A DNA stretch of 64,000 nt from contig CH002901.1 of the NCBI GenBank assembly GCA_000149265.1, forward strand, positions 527,973 to 591,972, written 5' to 3'. Made by a program: the position numbers and the translations under genes. Position 1 is the stretch's first letter. Every line of letters starts with the position of its first letter. Below, piece after piece: positions 14,901 through 26,900 of this stretch. A model generated the notes under the pieces. It made no database searches. It saw only the letters and a list, made by a program, of their open reading frames with translations, and was not told where the DNA came from. Origin of the DNA: Ciona savignyi. Its lineage: Eukaryota > Chordata > Ascidiacea > Phlebobranchia > Cionidae.

Positions 14901-17900
14901 ACACCGAGCTTCACCATTTGACAACAGAAGGTCTGATAAAAAGTTAAATTATGCATTTGATGTAAAAACTTTTAATTATGTGTTCAGCTGCACAGCTCAG
15001 GTGGTTAGTGCATTAGCTTTTATCTAAAAGGTTGGTGTTTAAAACCAGATGACAGATTGGTCTGTTGTGTCATTATGCAAGGCACTTACGAGACATCACC
15101 TAAATCAGTTGGATTTATGGGCGGTCCAGAAACAGTAGAAACATCATAATCAAGTGCAATACACTATAATACCTCTATTAATCTGAAAGTGGTTACACGG
15201 TAATCGGTTGATTGTGTGTAATAATACTCATACATCTGTCTATTCACATGGATAAACATGAAAATCCTATCCTAAGTGATTACATTGAAAGGGATGTTTT
15301 GGATTTTAATTCTCTGCCTTCGAGCCCACACTGCAAAGCGCCGGAATGCCTCTGATATGCTGCTGTTTTTACTTGTTGTCTGCTGCAACACATCTCCACT
15401 GAATGAATTGAGCAACAGAGCCAAGAACAGGTTGAGAATCTAGAATGGAGCAGATACATCAGTTAAAACAGCTAAAAACTTTTATGTGACGATGTTCCAT
15501 GGAATAGTAAGAGTTTCCACAATTGGTTAAAATTTAAAATGTCTACATAACTGCAGGGAACTTGTGTTTTAGAATTGGTATCAATTGTCATGAAAATTGG
15601 GGCACAAAAACTTTAGTAATAAAATTCAATCTTTAATCAAGGCACATAGGAAGAATTGTACAAAATTATACCGGGTCGAATATGACAACAATATAACATA
15701 ATAAACAATCCTAATAAATTGCAAAAAAAGTTCCTTTAATAACTTTACAAACCCTATCCTGAAACAACAGTATCATTAAAAACTTCTTAGCAAGGGATTA
15801 TTGGATTTAAAAGTAGGTACTTTTAACAAATAGCTTAATAGGATAGGATAGGATAGGATATTCACCCCGTGAATGGGAAAACGAAGGGGGTTAACACACG
15901 GGCAATCGTCAGATCACCTCGCACCCTTAAACGTTAGACCAACAGGTCGGACCTTCCTAACAAACTTTCTAGCAAGGGTTTATCGGATTTAAAAGTAGGT
16001 ACTTTTTACAAATAGCTTAAATGCAACAACTCACAACAAGATTTCCAATGATGTAAACAAGTATAAAGAGAGGGATGCAGACTCCCGGTGAAGCCACGTT
16101 GATGCAGTTAAACATGTTCTCCACCCATTCCCCGCACTGTATGCGGAACACCACCATGAAGAATGAGAGAAATCAACAAAATTCCTTCTTGGTTGTTTTC
16201 CCTGAAGATTATAAAGACAAAATGTTGTTGTTATTCTTTTTACACTAATAAATTGTACTGAAAATAGTATCTTAATGGCCTGGCTAAATAGTTGGTTGGA
16301 TTAGTAGGTCGCCTTTCAGCTAAAGGATTAAAGGTTTAAAAAATGTAATAAAATTAAAGGAACATACCAATCACATATAATATGCTGAAAAAGCTTTAGT
16401 ACTCCAATGATGGGTGAGAGGTAATCTAATGGTTAAATGTCAAATTTTTGTCATTTAAATCTCTGGAATTTCCATCCAATATTTATTCCGTTATAGGTAT
16501 GGAAAACATAAAATCACTTTTTCTCCTAATACTCAAAAAAGATAAAGACTTGTGTAAGCAGATACATCAATTTTCTAGACAGAGAATATAAATTATTAAA
16601 TTATTATGTAAAAAGGGATTGCATAGCACAGTATGACTAAATGGTTCAACCGGCTAACATAATAGCGCTAAAATTAACTGTACATTACATTCATTACAAA
16701 AGACACATCAAAACTCTATAAAAATAATAATATTTACCTGGTTATGCTCATTATAATATGTGAGGTACGAATCCCTGAGTAACTGCATTCCCACCACAGC
16801 AAATATGAAAAGGACAAGGAAGAGAACAAGAGTCAGATGCCAAAGTTGACCCAAAGTCCGACCGATTATTCTTAAAAGTTTGTTCAGTGTCGGCCACTGC
16901 TTGGCCAGCTTTAATATTCGCATCTGAAAATGGAGTTTCTTTGTTACCCAGTTTCATTGAAATACGTAAAAACTTAATAAACAAAATTAGGATTATACAG
17001 ATTATCAATTGAATTTAATTCAATTTTAAGTACTTTAATAATTTGGGATTATTATATCCATGGCCACAAAACATAATACAATTAAAAAGTGCTTAATTGA
17101 CATTACCACATTATTATTAAAAATAAACCTATCAGAATAGCTATATTTTATTTTACAACTAAACTAACCAATCTGAAGGCTCTAAAAACAGAAAGTCCTT
17201 GAGTGGATGAAATCAACAGTTCAAGAAGACTGAATAAAACTACCACAGCATCGAAAACATTCCACCTCTCCTTAAAATATGTGTAAGGACTCAAACCGAT
17301 GATCTTCATCAGCATTTCAACAGTAAAAACAATAGTAAAAAACTGAAAAACATAAGTATATAGGTGGTTATTTTCAATATTTTGTTAATGGCCACTTATG
17401 TGTAATTAGTGGTAGTTTTAAAAGGACACAGTAAGAAATAATAAAGTTTACGCAAGAACGCTATTGTTAGGCGATTAGTTGTAGAAAAGTTTCTGCTTAG
17501 TTTTTAATTTCATTAAAATTATAAATGCTAATATGACTAACAGGAATAAGAAAAATTAACTGAACTGTACAAAGCTGTTACATGCTAAAAATAAAATGCA
17601 CATTTTAAACATTAGCAACATATACTTAGCGCAAATGCACCAGCTATTTTTTTCATCATACCAAATGGATTTACAGTTGCATAAAGGACTGAAATATTCT
17701 TACCACATTGGCCTGATCAAGAAGTTTTGAAAACCAGGTTTCCATTGGATGATGTTCCAGTGACATAAACAATGTGTTTAAAGCAATGCATAAAGTGATA
17801 AGAAGGTCAGTGAATGGGTTGAGAACAATTTTTCGAACTTTTCGTTGAATTTTCTAAGCAAAAAATGATAATTAGAAATAAATAACAATTGACGGACTCA

Positions 17901-20900
17901 AATAAGATAATCGATGGATTTTCAGCGACAGTGCTTTCAAAAGGTAAAGCAAATTTTTGGGACAAACAATCATTTGTTAAAGACAAACTTTGTACAACCA
18001 ATTATATTCCACTGAGTTATGGTCTCAATTATAATAATGTGCCAAGTTTACTGTCACAATTGACTACGAAGTGACTAATCTATTGCATCAAAAGAAATAT
18101 ATTATTTTCAATTAAATTTGTTTTTAAATCAAAGTATTTAATCACTTACCGACCAACTGGCAGGGCAGCATCTCCATTTGCAGAAAGTGTTTACAAAAGC
18201 GCGGGACAATTTTCGGTATTTATCCTTTACTGTTTTATTTTTTAGTTTCCATTTTTCTCTTTTTGACTTTGCAGTACTCTCTGAAAACAAAATGCCATAA
18301 ATGAAAAAATAATGAGTACTGGTTCAAAAATAAAAACACACCAAGTTGATTCAGCATCATTGTAGTATCTTCCATTTTATCTTCCAATTGAACAGCGTTA
18401 TAGGAATTCTGGTACTGAAAGTTAAAATAAGGATGTTAAGTAAACTTAATTTTGTATGTAAAAATTTGCCACTGTATCCACACAAAGACTATTATCATAA
18501 AGCTCACTACCTTTAAAAAATTATATACATGATCACCCTGTGTAAAACCAATAAGCATTATAACAAAGTATTAAACACATAGTAACACAGTTCTATGATA
18601 CAGAGATTTTAAGGCATTCCTACATGACTACCCTTGAAACAATAAAACTAATGTTTATGTCCGGCCGGTTAGTTTGATTGCAGGTACGAAACTGGTCGCT
18701 AGCTAGTTGGTTGTGTCCTAACCTGACAGTGGGCGCGAGGTGATCTGACGATTGCTCGAGTGTTAACCCCCTTAGTTTTTTTCATTCACGGGGATAAACA
18801 TAATTATCCTATCCTATCCTACCCTACCCTTATATTAAACGTATCTAACTTTTCACATGTTACACGACAGTTAGATAGAATTGCATTTCTTTGAAAAGTA
18901 TTTAACACCACATACCTCGTAATACTTTCCATCCTCTGAAATCACTGCTATGGTGTGGTCTTCTTCCTTCTCTTGGGAAATAGAAACACCTGTGAACTTT
19001 TCTGGCGAGGGATTGACAGGAGAGAGTAGATTGTTGTTTGCTTGAAAATATTCTGCTGGTCCCATACCTTTATTAAAATATTTTTTAAGAATAATGAATA
19101 CTTATTAAAATATTTTTTAAGAATAATGAATACATTTTTAAAGCATAGATATTTTACCATATTTGTTATCCGAGATATAGTAATCACAATCCTCTTCTGC
19201 ATCAGTAAAGTTTGGTTTCTTAGAATTCGATGTTGTAAAAACCGACAGACCCGCCCCAACACTAAAAGACCGATTTCGGTGTTTATTCTGTGTTACTGGG
19301 GGTGGTGCGCTCCTTTCTTTACTTTTTTTCTCAGCAGTTGGAAGTTGTAGTTGCATTGAAGTAGCACTTAACCTGTGATCACGGTTTCTGGTGGGCTCAA
19401 GTAAAGTTGTATTCAACTTTACAGAATTATCTGACGGATGATCTACCACGTTGATTAAAGGAAGGCGCAGAAAAGATTTTTGAGACAGTTCACATTCATT
19501 TTGTGCTATCTCTGCTTCAACAATCTGTAATTAAAATAATGTTTATAGTCGAATAACCAATTTTTTCTCAAAAGGTGACACAGTAACCCACAATTCGGCA
19601 AGACGTGTGTCTTTTCATAAATGTTTTTTTTTCTTTGCTCACGCTTATATCTTGGTATTCAATGTTAAAATATACGATAAATTTATGTATACTTTTTTAA
19701 CTAGTCATATGCAAAGTTCAGTGGAGGTGTATTGGTAATCTATGTCACATAGGATCTTCATGTTTATAGTGAATGGAAAACAAAGGGGTTAACACATTTA
19801 ACATGCAATTTTCAAATCACTTAACACCCTCCGTCGGTCTACAGTAGCTATTTTAGTGCGTTCTTGTGTGATTCATACAATCCGTTAATTCAGTAGAACC
19901 CATTTACTTTGTTCCAAATCGTACCGTCCCGACTCGGTTAAAAGTTTTATCCTACGGTATGTGAATGTGGACTTTCATTTGCTGGGAATACCCTAAAATG
20001 CTTTTTTTACAAAATAATAACATTAAAAAAGTAACCTGTTCGCTTTCATTATCACCCCAAGCTGAAGATGTTTCACTCAATCTTCGAACAGGAAGTAAAG
20101 ATGGAAAAAAATGCTTAGAATTGGAGCAGCCTGAAGAAAAAACAAGGTGTGTCAGTAACCATTCAAGGTACCAATTTAATAAAAGATTTTGATATTATCA
20201 CCTGGATTGTTACACGCATGTTTTCCCACTGCATTTTGTTTTGAGCAGATTTTACAGAGACCATAGGACACAACGGAAGATGTTTCGCTGGATACTGATG
20301 ATCGTCCACGAGAAAAAGCTGAGTTGACCGAAAGAAAATTAGAGTTGGCCGAACTTCCAGGTAGCAAACTGCTCGAATTGTTTAAGAACCCAGAACTTCG
20401 CCTGTCCCTTTCCCTGTCACTGTCGATCTCAGTTACTATTAAACGAATGTTCGGTAACGCTGCTCCCCCATTGTGAGTTTTCGGGCACTCTTGGGTTTCC
20501 AAGTTTATTGGGGATTTTCGGCGGTATCTTCGACGCCTGCCTTTGCTTGTCGGGCGACGTCGTTTCCTTGCACCAGCGTCGCCGTGTTGGTACATTGAAC
20601 TGTCATCAGAACATGTACAGGTATCTGAACTCGGTATCCTTCGAGATCTAATACTAAAAGAAGGGATAAATGGATCACAATTTCTTAATAACAAAAATTA
20701 TTAACCAAAAAAATTAAAATTAAAAAAAAATTATGAATGTATATGAACAATAATCACATAACGCACAAGTCTACCTGTGTCGAAAGGAGGAGCTACGGCG
20801 CGATCGAGGATGCTGAGGTTTAAATCGCGGACGCCGATATGACGCCTCTTCATCACTGGGTGTTGGGAGAGTATTTCTTGATGACATTTGGGAGCGGAGC

Positions 20901-23900
20901 CGCATTCTGAAAATATAGTACTTTAACGATAATAGCTGATAAGCTGTATATAAATAAAAAGACAATATTTTGTTTTCTAGAGTGGTGCAAGATAATGCAA
21001 ATATTCTTGGATGATTTTCCGAAAGATACCCTTTAGTATTCGCATCAAGGAATATTAATAGTACTGATTAAGGCTATCATATTATCGCAAAACAAACTAT
21101 GAATGTGCCTTTATTAATATTTAATGCGAGGTGTCCCCATTCATACGCACGCGTACTTGCGTCGTTTCCGTCTGCACGATTCCCTATATCCGAAAGGTGA
21201 GGGCGAGAGAGTGGGGCTGGAATTGCCATCGTTGGACATCGAGCGCGGCTCGTGGCAAGCTAACGACGTAGTGATAAGGCCAAGCTTCCAACGTCCGGTT
21301 TCAACGTCGATTTCACTGCTGTGGGCTTCACTACACGACTCATTCCCGTCACTTTCGCTCATGTCACTGCCCTATAGTCGTGGTGTCAAAGGGATGATTA
21401 CTTAATCAGCCTTACAAAGCGACGATTTGTAACGTCTTTTGGACAAAGCTTAAAACAGCAACTATATGAAACTAACCTCTTGTTCCCTTTTCTCAGCTTC
21501 CCGTTCCTTTGCTTCCTGTAAAAATGAAGTTTTTTAGACAAAACACTCTTTTAAATACTTTTGTTAATTCGTTAACACTGAACGGCATTCTTTTATTTAT
21601 TTGCATTTTTGATTTAGTTGGCATTTTTGCATCATTTAAAGGATTTTCATGCGGCACCAAATGTGATGTTCTGTACCGTCTTAATTATGGTACGTAATTA
21701 GGTGTTTTACTTGGTATGCAAATTAGGGAGCACCCAATCTTGGTACGCTTAGAAACAGAATGTGACAAGCTTCACATTAGCATTTTTGTTTGGCTCTGTG
21801 GCCAATCCCCAACCCTTCCCAATATACCCGCCCCGCTCATGTAAGTGACAAAAATATCCCTTAGTCCATCTTTCCACTATCCCGCAGAATAGTATGTTGT
21901 TCCGCCCCGCTGTCCAGCAGATTAGTGAAACCCGGAAATGTTTGCTAAAACGCCTCATGAATCCATGGACACAACCGTAGCCGTGTACGACGACGTGATA
22001 ATCAGACACTTACCAGCTCTTCTTCTTCAACTACGGCTTGCTGTTCTTCATACGCCATATAAACCACAGCAAGAATTAGATTGACAAGGTAGTACGATCC
22101 AAGAAGCACCACCAAAATGTAGAAGATGGCGTACGTTTTTCCGATAGTATGTAGAGTCTGTTACATAGACATATATTTTTCAACAAAGCCAACAATAATT
22201 ACGTTTAAATATACGTACAAGGTAATACAACCGACTCCATGAATCTAGGGCGACCAGGCGAAATGACGTAAGAAAAGCAAGGAAAAAATGATCAAAGCTG
22301 GTATATCCAAAGTCGGGATTATCTCCGGCTTCGTTACAAGTGTATCCAAGAGGACACATGTCGCTGGAATGTAAAAAATCAATATAGTTGACATTAAAAT
22401 ATTACAAGATATACAGCCTACACTTACTCGTGCCCGATTGCGCAGTATATGGGCTCAGCTGATGGCCTGTTGGATGAAAGTGGGAAATAATACAGGCCCG
22501 TTGATGGTTCAGACATGCAGTAATTTTCAACGTCGTTTTTCCATGCTTTATTGCTTTGAGCTTTCGGGTCCATGACATAAATCAGCAGGTCGTTCGAAAT
22601 CGACGAGTTGTCTGGTATTGCAATCCGAAACAACATCATTCGATACCGGTGCTGCCACTTTGCAACACTCATGTTACCGAAAGTTAAAGCAGGTAACCAG
22701 CGCCTTTCGTTATGTGTAAATCGAATTTCACCTCTTGATTTATTACTCGTTACATCTTCTAATGAAGATCCGTTTAATTTTCTTTCAAGACACAAAGTAT
22801 CTGCCACGTGCACCTGCACAGTAACATTGTATTTGGATGGACTTTCAAAGTTTCTTGGGTTACTAGTGCTATAATTCCAGTTTTCCTGACTCAAGGTATC
22901 ATTTATTTGACTGGAAATATGTAGCCCCGCTTTATGCAGAAGCGATGCTCGGACCGAGATATTTAGGTGTAGAGTTGATTGAACACTGCACACCGGTTCT
23001 GACGCGTTTAACATACTTGCCAACGTTTTGTTGGACAAAGTTAATATCCTTGTTATAAAATCAGCATCTTCCATACACCAACTTGTCCCATCGCACTCTG
23101 GAAGCGTCCTTAACGTGTTGCAGTTTTCTTGCTGCTGGTAAAGTGGTGTCATTGCACTATGACTTGAAGAAACTTTACTGTTTGTGCTCGTATTATAGTC
23201 TTGCAAGGTAGATGTGAAGTTATTTATATCCATGTCCCAATTAAAAATATCCTGACGACGGTCGATAGCATACAGCGCGTTCGGTGCCAAGTCGAAGGTT
23301 CCGGAGTTCAGAACACATTTCTGCCGCAAGGTACCGTGAAAGAGCTGATAGCCAATGAGAGCGAAGACCGACACGCAGAATACTGTCAGGGCGACAGCGT
23401 CTTTCAGCGCGTGAATTGATCTCAACAAAGCCTTCACTATTCCTCGTAATCCTGCAAATGGCCACACACAGAGTTATTATGAGATAATTGCAGTCAACTG
23501 TCAGATAAACTTAACATGCTCCTGATGCAATCAGCTAATTAATTCGGCAAATGAAATTATGCGTTCTCAAAACATTTAAACTGATCCACAGACGAAACGT
23601 AATGTGAAAAAATGAAAATTGCACGCAATAAAAACGTTTGAGGTTTATTTATGCATCGTTTTAACGTGTTATTTTAATATTTTATAAAATGTCAATAACT
23701 CGATTGATGCCGTAATAAAATCATTTTTAATTGGGTGTGGTCACCGTGACTTCATACGAAATGACGCATGTGTGTTGTGAATAGCATGCAATTCACTGGT
23801 ATGACCAGTTAAAATGTTTATCGTAACGATGTCGTTGGTCATTGATCAAGGAATCGACAATCGATGATAAAACGATATCGTCGGTGACCGAAATCGATGT

Positions 23901-26900
23901 TTTAAATATGAAGCCAACGGTCCGGTAATGTTTTAATAGTCGTTTGATTATAACCCAAGCAACTGAAGCGTCATTGCTTGTCCCGCTGGGCCGCAAGTAT
24001 TATAGCCAGCTGCGTATATCAAAAGATGGCACAAGCTCATTAATAAAATATATGTTCGACATACAAGGAAATCGGCGGTGACATACCTACTATATACATC
24101 CGTTTGGCAGAACTTTTCAACGTTGCGAGCAGTGGACACAGAGCACCGGAAAAAATCTTAACAAGATTAATTTACTCACCAGGCACGACGGACATGGTCT
24201 TGAGCGCCCGCAACACGCGGAAAGTCCTGAGAACGGCAATCTGTCCCAACATAGTGGATTGAAGTATCGCTTTTATTATCTCCGTCGCGACCCTAGGAAG
24301 TGCAATAGGCTCCGGTGATTCAACCGCCAAAATACTTAGTACGTCTGCAGCCTACGCTCAGGGAAATATGCCACTAATGACGCTTATCTTGATATCATAT
24401 GGGAGAACGAATAATTTCAACTAGTAGTCATAATGAAGTCATGCACACTTACGCCGATACTATGACGATAAAGTCCAGCCAGTTCCACGGGTCCCTGAGG
24501 TAGGAAAAGTTGTGCAGAACAAATCCGCGAGCGATAATTTTCACTGTGGCTTCTGCTATGTAGATTGCAGTAAAAACGTATCTGCGTGGAAAATTAGGTT
24601 TCCGTCTTAAAATATATGGCTATTAATCACTTCCATACTTTTCAATGTTTATAGTTAAAAAAGAGAATTTTTAAATATAAAAAAAATAGTTTGATCAAAT
24701 GATAATCGTTAATGTTGTATGTTTTTAACTATACAAACGTTTTTTTAAGAAACCTAATTAGTAAATGATACTGAGATATTGTTATACTCACTCTAAATAG
24801 TCATCGATCCAATGTGGCGGGTTCTCCAGTACCATACATGCGCAGTTGAACATGATGACCAGCATTATAAAGTTGGAGAACATGGGTTTTATAAAAAGGT
24901 TGATGGCTGCTGTTCGTAGACGGCTGTTTTGCCCCAAGAGAAAAAGCGACTCGGCCTTGCTGAAGCGAAATATTGAACCGTGCTCGTTCACAACGATGTA
25001 AGTCTGGAAAAAAAATATAAAACGTTTTAATGCAGCCATAATAATTGTTAATATCTTTATATGTGTCACTTTAAAAGCACCGAGTTAGAAAGAGCCAGAA
25101 AACCCACAACGGCGTGAAAGCGGAGAAGTAAACCGTCGATATTGTGCACAAATCTATACCTCTCCATCAAAACGTTTCTGTAACTTCTTCATTACTGCAG
25201 ATACAAGAACAAAACTTCTGGCAACTGTTTCGCGCCCCTGCCAAGTTCGTCTTCTTTCTACTAGTTTTCGCGCAGTCCTTTCTCGAGCAGATCCCTTTCT
25301 GAGTTTTGAACGATCTTTTCTTTTCACGTTTGAGGTTTTCCTCCCACCCCATGAAGCCATTGACTTTGAAACTACCATGTTTACTGGTCTATGTACTCTT
25401 TTTTTTCATTAAATTATTTATTTTATTATTTTTCGTAGATGACTTCTGACAGTAGTATTTTCCTTCATATGGTACATTTTTGCGTCAATCGACAGGACGG
25501 TAAAATCCAGTGCGAAATAATTGACATGTCTTTAAAAACACAGCAATTTCGTTGTTGTTGACAGCTTAAAACTCTTGATCTAACAAAACGTACAGAACCA
25601 AAATATATTATTATTTTTACAAAAGGTGAGTTGTTTAACATTTATTGCTCTGTCCACGGTAGAATCAAACCCTGACTGAAGAAAATACATATATACGTAA
25701 AAATGCGTATGGGGAGTCAAGCGACAGATGGATCAAACGATAACATATAGATTCTTGCAGCGTGCGGCGATAAAAAAGGTCAAAAGCCGAAATGAACTTA
25801 TTCTACATGTACGTCCTTTTACAAATGTAACGTACACTTATGCCTCTGCATTTATCGTGCAAAATAAAAAGCTAGCTCACTATAACTACCATAAAACTGC
25901 CAAAAGAGTTAAACGATCCTAAAATTATAGTGTTGCCAAATTGACGAAATACTGTATGAAAAAGTGGAGCTAATAGTTTGAAGAAACGGAAACACTTCCA
26001 GAATCACTTAATATTGCGATGGCGACTAAAGCTTTTGATCGGCAGTGGGGTGCGATAAAGTGATATAAACAATTGGTGGAATGGCGCGCGTTAGGCCCCA
26101 TGCAATATTTCCATATGCTGAAAATTGTGATCGTTATGCTTTTAGCGAAAAACAACATTTCAACAAATGCTGTCAATATAAAGGTATAACTCATTTTTGC
26201 TACTTAGTAATGGGCGAAAACATGACATCCGGCCGAAAGAATGCGCTGAAGAAGACGACGAAAAGTGAAAAAGTAGATTAAATTTGGAAAATGAAAACTC
26301 TGTTTTGAAATTATAATCAAAGCGTAACATAATTTAGAGCCATTTCGCAAAGTAAGGAACCGAATATAGCACCAACAAATAAAAACGTGCTGATATGCTC
26401 ATTCATTGCAACAGCGGTATTTTAGTAATATTCTAGCGATAAAACACCCGTCGGTGCAAAACATCTAGCGCAACGTTTAGACATAATAGACATCGCCGAG
26501 CTATGCTAAAACATTAACGGTATTAGGTATTATTAAGTCAGTTGGTAAGTACAACTATATTCGATGTACAAGTCGTTAAAAGAAGCAGCGTTTTTCAATC
26601 AACTAAACGGTTCGGCTCGGGTGATTGTAAAGTAAAATGGTTAGAATCTTTATAGGCACATTCTATTTGACTGGCGCCAACCGCATTAACGCCACCCCAA
26701 ACGTAGTGGAGGAGGGAAGAAATTTTGGCGTAGACTTCGATTGGTTTCACTACTCGAGTGACCGACAAAGCGCTTTCTCGGCTGGGTTAATAAAATGGAG
26801 ATCCGCTGGGAAAATGTGCTCGTATGTTTTTAACGATCATTTCGACAACTTAAAAATAAGCGAACGAAAATATAATAAATTTTGTAGATATAAACCACAC

